From: Pascua guehoae
Lineage: Eukaryota; Basidiomycota; Tremellomycetes; Trichosporonales; Trichosporonaceae
Assembly: GCA_001600415.1 (NCBI GenBank)
Contig: BCJX01000014.1
Coordinates: 206,669-270,668 of the forward strand
Length of the DNA stretch: 64,000 nt
Direction of reading: 5' to 3'
The notes under the pieces were generated by a model. That model made no database searches. It was given only the letters and a program-made list of their open reading frames with translations, and had not been told where the DNA came from. Below are positions 46,999 to 56,566 of this stretch, one piece after another; position 1 is the first letter of the stretch, and each line of letters begins with the position of its first letter. The position numbers and the translations under genes were made by a program.

Positions 46999-47173
46999 GA
47001 GCGAATCTATGCGCATTGAACGGGATGCATCCCTCAAAGAGCGCGACGCGGCGAACAACACGGTCAAGAAGCGCGACAAGCTCATCAACCGCCTCCGAAA
47101 GGAACGCGACAACTTGATCGAGTTGTACTGCAACAGTGTGCAGTTGGGCAACGACGACAGTGGCCAGGACTGA
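46999..47173 (+). pseudogene. 3' fragment of the tandem zinc/coiled-coil family
   Basis: An open segment of 57 codons ending in TGA encodes only the C-terminal coiled coil of the family: repeated (K/E)ERD words and the ending RLRKERDNLIELYCNSVQ, which lines up with the ends of the copies at 48505-49392, 53243-54178 and 55361-55998. No six-Cys exon or N-terminal exon is found upstream. It is preceded by a pyrimidine tract and AG, as if it once were the end of a spliced exon. I read it as a truncated duplicate. Confidence 0.65.
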
Positions 47174-47908
47174 GAGGACTACCCAGTGATTGCGACGTGA
47201 GCCTTAGGACGTGACTGCATATAGGTGTGCCATATGAGCCATATGAACTGTATTCTGTTCATGCCTGCCGTCCCCTTGAGGACAGGTCTCACACGTCTTG
47301 TCGTGAATTGGAGGCAATGAGTACTTGGAGATGGGGAGGGCCAGGTAGCAATTACAGCACGATTGCCTCGCTGTCTGCCTCGCTATCTACACGTGTGCGT
47401 GGTGTATACCTGGCACGCGGCACAGGGATAGCATGGATAGCATGGATAGCATGGCAGGATGGCAGGTGGGGTGCATGTGGTGGCTGGGGTGGCTGGGGTG
47501 TGGTGTGGGCGTGGGGGCTCACAACCCTTGGACGATCTGCCGGCCGGGAACAGATGCATGGGGGAGGTGATCTGAGCAGAGCCAGAAGGCCCTCGTACGT
47601 GTGCGACACCGACTTGCACGTCTCGCACACGCCGACCGACGCCAAGAGGCCGCCAAACAGCACGTCAACAAACAGCACGCGCAGCACGTCAACAAACCGC
47701 ACACACGACTCCAAATACACAGGTGTAAACGAGTCAGCAGAGCCCCATTGTCCTCCCATGCTACACTCTCATGTTCCTTTCGCTCTCACATTCTCTCTCA
47801 TTCTCTCCCTCTCTTCAGCGCACTCTCTCCATCTCCTGCTCGCTCTTCCTCTCATTGCTCTTGTCTACCCATCTCCACCACCCTATTTGACTGCCTGCGA
47901 TCAACGAC
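47174..47908. other. Upstream region of family copy 1
   Basis: 735 bp. It holds a 9-bp tandem repeat (GGATAGCAT x3 at 47426-47452), a GGTGGCTG repeat around 47479-47500 and a CT-rich stretch at 47770-47880 before the ATG. Confidence 0.5.
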
Positions 47909-49392
47909 ATGCGTCGCGGCACCCGCAGCAGCAATGACAATGTCACTGGCGATAACCCGAACCCGGACCGTCAACCGCTCAGCGAACCCCTCCCTCCTGA
48001 CTGGATGAAACGGGGCGGGTATGTCGAAGCTGACCAGAAGGATAAGAATGGGCACACTTTGTATCGGTGGGTGGTCTCTTAAATCCTGCCCTCAGACAAT
48101 GACCTCATTCCCAGCGTCCCTCAACCATGCGAAGCGTGCCGAGGCCGTGGCGATAGACCCGAGTGCCTCGCTCCCTCCTTGCGCCCACTGTCGATCAAGG
48201 GACTCGCTCCAGGATTCTTCCACAGTGTCCGCTGCACAGCGTGCAGTGGTGGGGGTTATAGGTGCAGCCTCTCGACGCGTAGAGAAAAGTGGGCGTGGTG
48301 GTGGGACCCAACTGCTGGGGAAGCGGGGGAATACATTCGGGCGCGTCTTCCGAAGGTGGCCCTCGACCACCGCGCATACCACCGCACAAACGTTAGGGAG
48401 TATCGGGCGAGGGTACAGAAGAACACCTGGAGGCATTCTGGGGGCGAGCACGAACAAGAGCCTGTGAGTGGCAGAATGGTCATCATAGGAACTAACGAGC
48501 TCAGGTCGCAACACCTGACGATGACCACACTGAAGACGAAGGCAACACATCCGCTCTCTATGAAGAGACCGAAGTTGAACTGCCGGACGACGATTCGACT
48601 ACTCAACCATCCAACGACGCTTCATCCAGTCAATCAGCAACACTCCTCCCCACTGGAGGGGCAGTGCAGGAGACAGATGACCCGAAACTCCGCCGAAATC
48701 AATTCCCGGACGTTATCGAGCTCTTGGACTCATCAGACGATGACGATGGCCAGGACGTAAACTGGAGCGCCACACCGTTGCGCACCCGGGCACTCAAGCA
48801 CCGACACGACTCGGCGACCAGGCCAAGCAACATCAAGCGTCCCCGCTTCGCTTTGGGTGGCCCGAGCAATATCGATCCCCCAGGAAACCCATCAAATGAC
48901 CCTAGCAGCGTCAAGCACCTACAGAACGAAACACCGAACCCCGACCGCCCCACCGGTGAACCCCTGGGCAGCATTGCGCCCATTCCGACCACCGACGGCG
49001 CCAATACATTTTCAGTCACTCCTTCCAGCCATACCCAACACACCATCGAGGTGACTGGCATCAAGGTCGAGCACACGCCCATCCATGCCGAGCGATACGA
49101 ATTGATCGAGGAGCGCAACGGTATCCAGACGCGTCTCCAAACCATTACACCGCCGTTTGCGTTAGCTCGTGCCGCTTCGACTTCGACCGCTTCTCCCACC
49201 GTCATTAATCTCGCAGAGAAGGTGAAGCAGCTAGAGGTTGAGCTCAAATCCACAAAGGCGAAACTCGAATCCACAACCGCGGAGCTTGCGGCCACGAGGG
49301 AAGAATGTGAGGAAGTGGCCAAGGAGCGAGACAACTTGCTCGAGATGTACAGGAACACCCTTCGTAAGGGCAAAGGACGGCGTGATTGGTGA
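47909..49392 (+). CDS. Tandem family copy 1: six-Cys, SIM-like, coiled-coil protein
   Basis: Exons 47909-48066, 48115-48463 and 48505-49392 give 464 residues. Exon 1 encodes a polar leader and LPPDWMKRGGY...GHTLYR. Exon 2 holds Cys58, 61, 70, 93, 96 and 103: C-x2-C-x8-C-x22-C-x2-C-x6-C, like a Zn2Cys6 cluster with a long central linker, followed by a Trp-rich segment and RARLPKVALDHRAY. Exon 3 is acidic and disordered, with DVIELLDSSDDDD at 238-250 (a SUMO-interaction-like core with acidic flank), basic KRPRF, a consensus SUMO-acceptor site IKVE (Lys356) and a C-terminal coiled coil ending ERDNLLEMYRNTLRKGKG. Parts suggest a nuclear protein that may bind DNA through the Cys cluster and self-associate; this is inference. 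Introns are phase 2 and phase 0, as in all copies. Confidence 0.8.
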
Positions 49393-49876
49393 TGGCAGAC
49401 GGCTCGAAGGATTAGAGACAACTTTCCAAATCCCCCGTGCCAAGCTTTCACCCCCCCCCCCCCTCCCTTCTCCCGTATATACGTACTACCCCCTCCCCGA
49501 CCTGGCAATGGCTATGCATCTGGATGCTGGCATCATATGAACGGTTTTTCTGTCTATACACCGCCACAGGACGTCTGGTGATTCTGGCAGCGGCCTGCTG
49601 GTGCTGCCTGTCGCCCGTGTTATTGACAAGCACACTGGTCAAAGTCTAGGTCCATGGCGCTAGTGGGGAGTTGGTTGCTGGTCAGCATAGCTTGGGACGT
49701 CGGGGAATCGCTCAAAGAATACTAAGACACAAGGGCGCAAATTGCACAGTGGTGATCTGAGAAGCAAGCGGCGCTCCAATACATAAGATCACTCGCATCC
49801 TTGCTCTCTCGCTGCAGTCCGTCGTCTTTCTAACTCTCTCCCTTTGTATTCTTCTCTGCGGCTCCACCCTGTCAAC
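49393..49876. other. Intergenic region between family copies 1 and 2
   Basis: 484 bp. It contains a 13-C run (49451-49463) and a CT-rich stretch (49800-49860) before the copy 2 ATG. Confidence 0.45.
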
Positions 49877-50938
49877 ATGGCCCGCACGACACGTAGTAAC
49901 CAAGACGAGCTCGACATCCCCGATTCCGCGTCCCCTGCCCCCCGCCGTCTGCCCTCTGAGCCGCCCCAAGTTCACTATCAGCTATTGTCGCCCGAATGGA
50001 TGGCGCGAGCAGGGTTCGACTCACGAGCCGCACGAATGATCGTGGTCCTTTGTACCAGTACGTCCAATCTGCTTTGGACCTTGCTATTTACTCATCCGCA
50101 GTCCTCCGCGACCGTGCCATGGCTGTGAAATTCGAGGACAAGGGCAACAGTGCCTCGTTAACGCCCATGCCCCCTTGCTTGAACCTGGACGCTTTCAATC
50201 CTACAGGTGCCACCCGTGCAGCACCCAACACAAGGAGCGGTGTAATCTACAGTCACGCTTGACCGATTGGGAGTTGAAGTGGGACGCCCAGGCTGGTGAA
50301 TTCGTCCGTGTGCCTCTCCCCAAGTATGCAATGGAGCAGCCAGCGCTGCGTCACCTGTCGAAAATCCAGACGAGCCGGCATCTCGCGCAAAAATATGTAA
50401 GTTTTAGAGTATCATCCCAGCCATGAGAACTCATGACGCAAGGATGCCGCGGACAGCGACGACGACTATGGTGACAGCGACGACAACGACAACGACCACA
50501 CCTTCGTCCACTCTGCCGTGTCCCAAACAAGGCCGTCATCGGGCGAACCGACTGCACGACTTCGCACGACAGAACCCATGGGAACAGCTGACGAGCGTGA
50601 GGGCCGGGAAGCGTCAGCGAAACGCATCCGCCGGACCGAGCAACCGCAAACGCCCCCGCGAGTACGTCTTAAGCCATGCAAGCCAGTCCTTCACGCCGTC
50701 AACTGCGCTTTCTACCTTTGGTCCGTCCATTGCGGGCACACCAATGATTGTGCCTGCTCCTGCCACACACTGCCACGCCTCCTCGTCGACTCCCTGCGTT
50801 GCGGCCGCATCCGACATTGACCTTCGAGAGAAGGTGATGCAGCTCGAGGTGGCGCTCACATCCACGAGGGCAGAGCTCGAAACGACGAGGGTTGAACTCA
50901 ACAAAGTCACCGTGGTGCGGGACTACCGTAGTTTGCCC
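49877..50938 (+). pseudogene. Tandem family copy 2, frameshifted and 3'-truncated
   Basis: Same plan as copy 1: exon 1 49877-50057, exon 2 50102-50396, exon 3 from 50443. Exon 2 keeps all six Cys (CHGC, QQC, RCHPC, RC) and the EFVRVPLPKY segment. Two breaks are visible. In exon 1 the ATG frame runs through LSPEWMARAGF but the family ending TNDRGPLYQ lies in another frame, and only that frame splices into exon 2. In exon 3 the acidic start (DAADSDDDYGDSDD) and the later conserved KRQRNASAGPSNRKRPREY and coiled coil (LREKVMQLEVALTSTRAEL) are in different frames. The coiled coil stops short, about 30 residues before the family end, where a tRNA gene begins. An ATG at 49996 could bypass the first break but not the second. 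Confidence 0.7.
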
Positions 50939-50943
50939 AAAAA
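50939..50943 (-). terminator. RNA polymerase III terminator of tRNA-Arg
   Basis: Five T on the minus strand immediately after the tRNA 3' end. Confidence 0.75.
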
Positions 50944-51055
50944 GGTCACGACGGGGATCGAACCCGCAATCTCCTGATGACGATAAGAGATCGAAACTCC
51001 AGAGGAGAACGCTCAATGGTCGTAGTCAGACGCCTTGCCGTTGGGCCACGCGACC
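50944..51055 (-). tRNA. tRNA-Arg(ACG) with intron
   Basis: Cloverleaf on the minus strand: 5' half 51055-51020, intron 51019-50979 (41 nt), 3' half 50978-50944, 71 nt mature before CCA addition. The acceptor stem GGTCGCG pairs with CGTGACC (one G-T). The anticodon stem TCTGA pairs with TCAGG around loop CTACGAA, with anticodon ACG at 51023-51021. The T arm is GCGGG-TTCGATC-CCCGT. The intron starts one base 3' of the anticodon, the normal place for nuclear tRNA introns, and contains a CGT that can pair with the anticodon. After A-to-I editing it reads CGU/CGC/CGA Arg codons. The gene lies tail-to-tail against the truncated end of family copy 2. Confidence 0.9.
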
Positions 51056-52642
51056 GGGACGGGTGTGCACGGACGTTGGGTGGCATCATCGCTGTTGGAA
51101 TACAACTTGGGCTGCTCAACAACATTGAAACCCTTTTGCTGTACGGTGAAAATTCCAACATTCGCTGCTGGCGAATATCTAATGGTGTCATGACCTCGAC
51201 ACCTCGACGGGGTGACTTCGGCAGTGGGCAGTGGGCTTGCCAGCGCAGTACGCGCAGTACGTGCAGTGGTGTGGGGGGGAGTGCGACGTAGGGGCGTGAA
51301 GAGGGTCATTGGCGTGTCATTACGAAGAGAATGACAGTTGACAGGGAGTGAGAGGACAATTGCAGTTGACAGGGGCCGAAATGCACTGCAACCGCGTCCC
51401 CAAGAGTAATGGACACCGTGACCAATGAGGCGGTACGACAGTTTTATCAAAGTGGCACCTATCCACCCTCACACTGGTCCGCCACATAGCCACAAGGTGA
51501 CATCCCCCATCCCTGCCGCCGGTTTCCCGCACTTTGCTCTACTAGCATGATGTTTCTGCCTCTGCTACAACTCTCAAGCATCGCTTCTTATCTCAACAGG
51601 GCGGTTTTCTCGCCCCTTCCGAAACAAAACTCAAGCATTGCTTCTTATCCCATCAGCCTCGATAACTGTCATGGCCCAAAGAGAGCATACTGGCGTTTGC
51701 CCATAGGAGCTTTATTCTGTCCATACCGGCACAATGCTGGAGCATCACAGCGTGTGTACCTCCTGCCTGCTACAGTGGGACTTGCCCATTTGTTGTAGTG
51801 CATACATGCATGAAACCGAACCGTGCAAAAGAACAAGACAAATAATTTGCACGGTGCTAGAGACATTCCAATGTGCTGGAGTGACTGGCCGTGGGACTTG
51901 TAACACCCTCCTCCTCCCCCCTCCCCCCAACACACACACACACACACACATACACACACACAGACACATACACAGACACACACCCGTGCCCTCTCCTCCT
52001 CCGGTTTCCCCCCGCCCAGCGGCCATGTGGAAACCACCCAGCTTCCACATGGTTTATCTCGAGTATCTTCGCTTTACGCGCTTTATATAATAGATACAGT
52101 GTTTCGGGCGTGCGTCAGACGCCCCCACGTTCAGACGGTCGGACCTTCGCTGAGTCCTGCCCTTTCACCTTGGACATTGTTTCATGCAAACCTCTTCGCG
52201 TCGTTTCTACAACATGACCGCCTCATATCAGAGGTGATGACACGAGCAGCAACTCTAGCACACGCACGTAGGCGGTCATTGTGTTGCATGCCTTTGTGCG
52301 TTTGGGGGTCAATGGGGTGGCGGCCGCGTGGCAGCACTGCCGTACTGCCGCACAAACGAAACGTGTGCCACATGCGACATGGCACACCTGCGGTACCTGC
52401 GATCGCGGCCCCGCATGGCCCCGCAAACATTGCCGCCACCCGCCACGGGCTGCGCCGTGCCCACTGGCCACTGGTGCGCTGGTGATCCCACACTGCAACA
52501 CATTTCCTTTCAAGTCGCACATCTTTGATCTCCCACATTCTCCCATCTCCCCTTCTTCTAACCTCACATTTCTCTCATCCTCTTCCTCCCTCTGGTTCTT
52601 GAACACCCATCGGCATCGGCATCAGCACCATTCATCATCAAC
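51056..52642. other. Intergenic region between tRNA and family copy 3
   Basis: 1.6 kb without a supported gene. It holds a CA microsatellite (51929-51984), Pro/Gly-free short ORFs only, and a CT-rich stretch (52530-52600) before copy 3. Confidence 0.45.
51929..51984. repeat. (CA)n microsatellite, interrupted
   Basis: CA repeats with interruptions by TA and GA, about 56 bp. Confidence 0.9.
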
Positions 52643-54178
52643 ATGACGCGCGGCAAGAGCAAGAACGGAGACTATGGCGACAGGGCCAGCTCCTCGCTCT
52701 CTCCCCCACCTTCACCGCCTTCTGAACCGTCGCATAATGACTCTCCCGCTCCGAAACCGTCGCATAACGACTCTCCCGCTCCGAGACCGCCGCATGCTTG
52801 GACGCAACAGTTGCCGCCCGAATGGATGACGCGCGGGGGATTTCAAGCCACCAACAAGACAAACGCTCGTGGTCCATTGTACCGGTGGGTACCCCTTCTC
52901 CCCTGCGCCATGTGCTATTCTCATTCAAAGGTCACAGTATCCGTGCGACTACTGCCAGGCTTCGGGCAAGGAGTGCCTCATTAACGCATTGCGCGGAGGC
53001 CAGGCTGGGTTCTTCAACTCCGCTAGATGTGCGTCGTGCGTTGGAGGAGCCCGGTGCAGCCTGTCGGCGGCGAGGAGTGAGTTTGGGTGGCAATGGGATG
53101 AGCTGGCCGGAAAATTTGTTCGTGTGCGTCTCTCGCAGCACATTCTCGATCGGCGGGCATACTTCAGGAAGCACGCGAGGACTCGCCCGAAGGAAGTAAG
53201 TCGTGGAGGCATCTGGGAACCTGTCAGGACTGACGAGCAAAGGTCAAGCAGCGCCTCCACGGCGATGGCAACAGTAGCGCCCAAGACTGTAACGCCAGTG
53301 GAGCCCAAGACAGCAACTGGAGCGCCAATGACAGCGAGGCCAGCGAGGACGGCGAGGACGGCGACGACAGCGACGATGACAGCCCCCTCGTGCCCGCAGA
53401 ACACGCGACTGAGATGGCATCCAGTGAACGTGACTCAACGCCCACCGTGCCTGGCGTAGAGGGTCTACAACCGCAACCAGGCAACACTCTCAACGAAAGC
53501 AACCGTCTCACGGGAACGCTCCATGCACAGCATGATGGCGAGCCAGCTCCCCCGAAGTACATTCCCGTTATCGAGCTCTTGGATTCGTCTGATGAAGAGG
53601 ACGAGGTTGTCAGTTGGGCTGCAGTTTCGAGGATACCAAAGCGGCCACGCAGCGAATCGGCTGGACCGAGCAACACCAAGCGTTCCCACCATCAAGCGAC
53701 ACCCCTTGTACAGACCATTGCCACCGCCCCCCTTTCTCACCCTACAACCAACAGTCCCCGTGCCAGCTCTATGACGGCGCCTATGAAACCGACGTACCAG
53801 AAATTCAGGGAGCAGGACGCCATTCCCCCGACGCCACGGTACACCGACATGTCAACGTCAACACCCGCTCAGACACCACCCCTGGCTGCCACACGCGCCC
53901 TGGCCACCAGCAACCATGAGATGATGCTCTTCCCCTCAGCCAAGAACGAAACGGAGCTCCTCGAGGCGCAATTCAGGGCCATGACGGAAGAACGCGACCG
54001 CGCCCTCGACCGAGTAAAGGAGCGCGACAGGACCATCGAGGAGCGCGACAGCATCATTGAGGAGCGGGACAAGATGATCAACCACCTCATGAGGCAGCAC
54101 AGTAACCTCCTCAAGCTCTACCAGGACGTCGTGCAGATGTCTAGCGCACAGATGGGCCAAGGCAGCAACGAGTTGTAG
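52643..54178 (+). CDS. Tandem family copy 3: six-Cys, SIM-like, coiled-coil protein
   Basis: Exons 52643-52884, 52931-53195 and 53243-54178 give 480 residues. Exon 1 has a Ser/Pro-rich leader with an 11-residue direct repeat (PSHNDSPAPKP/R) and ends LPPEWMTRGGF...ARGPLYR. Exon 2 holds Cys86, 89, 96, 114, 117 and 123: C-x2-C-x6-C-x17-C-x2-C-x5-C, then FGWQWDELAGKFVRVRL. Exon 3 is Asp/Glu/Ser-rich, with PVIELLDSSDEEDE around 277-290, basic KRPRSESAGPSNTKRS and a strong coiled coil with repeated (E)ERD words (VKERDRTIEERDSIIEERDK). No I/V-K-x-E site is evident in this copy. Phases are 2 and 0. The acceptor of exon 2 was chosen at 52931 because it alone keeps the Cys frame. Confidence 0.8.
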
Positions 54179-54877
54179 GTGCGAGGAGAAACCCCTTGTG
54201 CTATAATTAAGAGACCTTGGGCTTCGACGTTGATACACGGCGGGCTCAGGTAGTGTATAGACATGTACTGGCATTGAGTTGCACCGTACAGACTGCGCGT
54301 TCCTATTCTGTCCTCATATGTTTCATATCCTGGCTGCTTGTGAATGCACTACGGGGGCAACGAGCGAGCGCGACAGCAGCGTGGAGGAGCGGGACCACTT
54401 GCTGAAGGATGAAGAGAGCATCAGAACAGCCTTGCGGAGGGGACGAAGAAAACCGAGTGGGTATGGGGTTGAAGATGAAGGTTGTTTTCTGTCGATACTT
54501 GTGCTCATGCTAGGCATGACAAGACGACGTGAGCTACGTGCCTTGTCGGCGGATGGGTGGATATCACTCGGGCATCAGCATGGATTCATGTCCGTTCTCT
54601 TGGCGATGCACAGGGGCGCGCGGGCGGCATGTGGGGCGCATGTGAGGGTGGACCGTGTAGCGAACAGCGGCGTGCACAGCATGCAACATCTGGGCCCCAG
54701 GCGATTGCATTCTCACACTCCTCGCAGCATACAGGCACAACCACGCACAAAACCCTCCTGCCCCCATTCTCCCCACTCTCTTTCCCACCCACCGCTTCGT
54801 GTCCCGCCGCCCTTCCTTTCGTTCTCTGCACTTCACTCTCACCAATCTTCGACATCGCCTCACTGCCAAGTGCCAAC
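54179..54877. other. Intergenic region with family fragment
   Basis: 699 bp between copies 3 and 4. It contains the coiled-coil fragment listed next and a CT-rich stretch at 54740-54860. Confidence 0.45.
54351..54482 (+). pseudogene. Second 3' fragment of the tandem family
   Basis: An open stretch encodes SERDSSVEERDHLLKDEES followed by Arg-rich RRGRRKPSG. It resembles the family C-terminus (ERDSALEERDALLELYRN then RKRRRD in copy 4). No start codon, Cys exon or acidic region accompanies it. It is probably the leftover end of another duplicate. Short length leaves some doubt. Confidence 0.5.
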
Positions 54878-55998
54878 ATGCCCCACCGACGCCTCGATTC
54901 TGAGCCACCTCACGTCAGGAGCCAGCCCCTCCCTCCCGACTGGATGCGTCTGGCGGGATTCATTGAGGATACAAGCGAGGCCGACGACGATCGTGGCCAA
55001 CTGTAGGAGTATGTGTCGAGGTCTCGACGTTTCTGACCTCACAGGCCGCCACAGTCTTGTCAGCAATGCCTCGATCGCGAAAAGCAATGCTTGGTCATCG
55101 CGCTTCGCCCAGCACCCATCAAAGGTCTGATCTACTGCTCCTCGTGCAATTCATGCAATGGAAGCCGGAAGTGCTCCCTAGCGTCGCGTATGGACGACTG
55201 GGCGTGGCGATGGAATTCCCTGCTGAGCAGGTTTGTCCCCGAACGTCTTCCGCAAGCTATTCTCGACAGGCGGGCCCGAAACAGGGAATCTAGTCTCATG
55301 GGTTCCAGCCGCAACCTCGTAGGTTTGGACAAACGGAAGTGTGAGAACTCACAATTCCAGGCCGTTGCACCCAACGATACCGATGACGAGGAGGGCTTTG
55401 ACGACAGCAGTGACGAAGACGTTACCGTCAACAGCAATAGCAGCGACGACATGGAGTACTCACCCTCCCGCAATGCCACCGCTGCCCCTGCACCTCGCAT
55501 GAGCACTCGGTCGCGGGCGCCGCCCCAGGCCACCGCCCATCCCGCGCCCCGCCAGGGCAAGACGAAGCAGGCGGCCGGACCATTCCCCCCGCGAACGTCG
55601 TCAAGCACGAACCCGCCGATGACACGCATGTCGTCCCTATCGAGCTCTGGGATTCTGACGATGATGATGTCGCCAGTGCCAACACGCCCACCACCAGCAC
55701 GAGGCCGAAACGCGCACGCAACGCGTCCGCGGGACCCAGCAAGCGCACACGACCAAATACCGATCGTGTCGACGCCCCCAACCCGCCACGTGCCACACTC
55801 ACAATTGGTCCCATCCCCGCCACCAACGTGCCGGCCCACTCAACGCCAGCCCCAGCCACCACCACCACGCCTGAGGTCGAGCGCCTCAAGGCCGAGCTCG
55901 AGCGGATGACGGTGGAGCGTGACAGTGCGCTCGAGGAGCGAGACGCTCTGTTGGAGCTGTACCGCAACAGTGTGCAGCGGAAGAGGCGGCGCGACTGA
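54878..55998 (+). pseudogene. Tandem family copy 4, one frameshift in exon 3
   Basis: Exons 54878-55002, 55045-55318 and 55361-55998. Exon 1 has the family LPPDWMRLAGF and ends DRGQL at the phase-2 splice. Exon 2 holds the six Cys (CQQC, KQC, SSC, NSC, RKC) with one extra Cys, then WAWRWNSLLSRFVPERLP. Exon 3 starts in frame with an acidic part (DDEEGFDDSSDEDV), but the conserved remainder lies in the +2 frame: VVKHEPADD (with a V-K-x-E site), VVPIELWDSDDDD, KRARNASAGPSKRTR and the coiled coil ending RDALLELYRNSVQRKRRRD. The switch must fall before 55594; a run of six C at 55585-55590 is a likely spot. It may be a true frameshift or a base-calling error; no plausible intron repairs it. Confidence 0.65.
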
Positions 55999-56216
55999 AA
56001 TCGGACAACTCTGTGGTGTGATCTTCGTAAACTGCGAGCGAGGGTGGGTGCGATGACATACAAGCTCGGTGATACGATGTATATGCCAGTTGAGATGATA
56101 TCGGGGCAGCGAGAATGTGCCCTATTGCGGGGATATGGTGGCCTCATACTGCTTCGCGCCCGTTGATCTCCACGCGTCGGGCGTGTCGAGCATGCGCGCG
56201 GCGTGGGGGCCCTTGT

Positions 56217-56232
56217 GGGGGGGGGGGGGGGG
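56217..56232. repeat. Poly(G) tract, 16 nt
   Basis: Uninterrupted 16-G run about 335 bp upstream of copy 5. Confidence 0.9.
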
Positions 56233-56303
56233 TGTCAATGCTCAAAGGCGCAAAGGCATAAGGCCGTAGTGCAAGGCAGCGCATGCACAGGGGGCCAGTG
56301 GGT

Positions 56304-56331
56304 GCAGCATGCAGCATGCAGCATGCAGCAT
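56304..56331. repeat. Heptamer tandem repeat, unit GCAGCAT, 4 units
   Basis: Four perfect 7-bp units, about 240 bp upstream of family copy 5. Confidence 0.9.
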
Positions 56332-56566
56332 GTACAGAATCTCAAACAGGACGAGCATGGCAGCTGGCGGAAAGGAAAGGGCGGCAGCAACTTGCAAGCT
56401 GGTCGCTCACACCCCACGCCACACACCTGGTTTATGCATTTCTCATTCTTGTTTCTAACCCTCACCCTCCAACTCTTGTAATCTCATCATCATCTCTGTT
56501 CCCCTTTCCCCAGTGTTCCCTTCCTCTTCCTCCTCTCCCCTCTCTTCTCCCCCATCCTCCCCTCTC

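Larger units (their letters stand above)
55999..56566. other. Intergenic region between family copies 4 and 5
   Basis: 568 bp with a 16-G run (56217-56232), a heptamer repeat (56304-56331) and a CT-rich leader (56455-56560). Confidence 0.45.
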
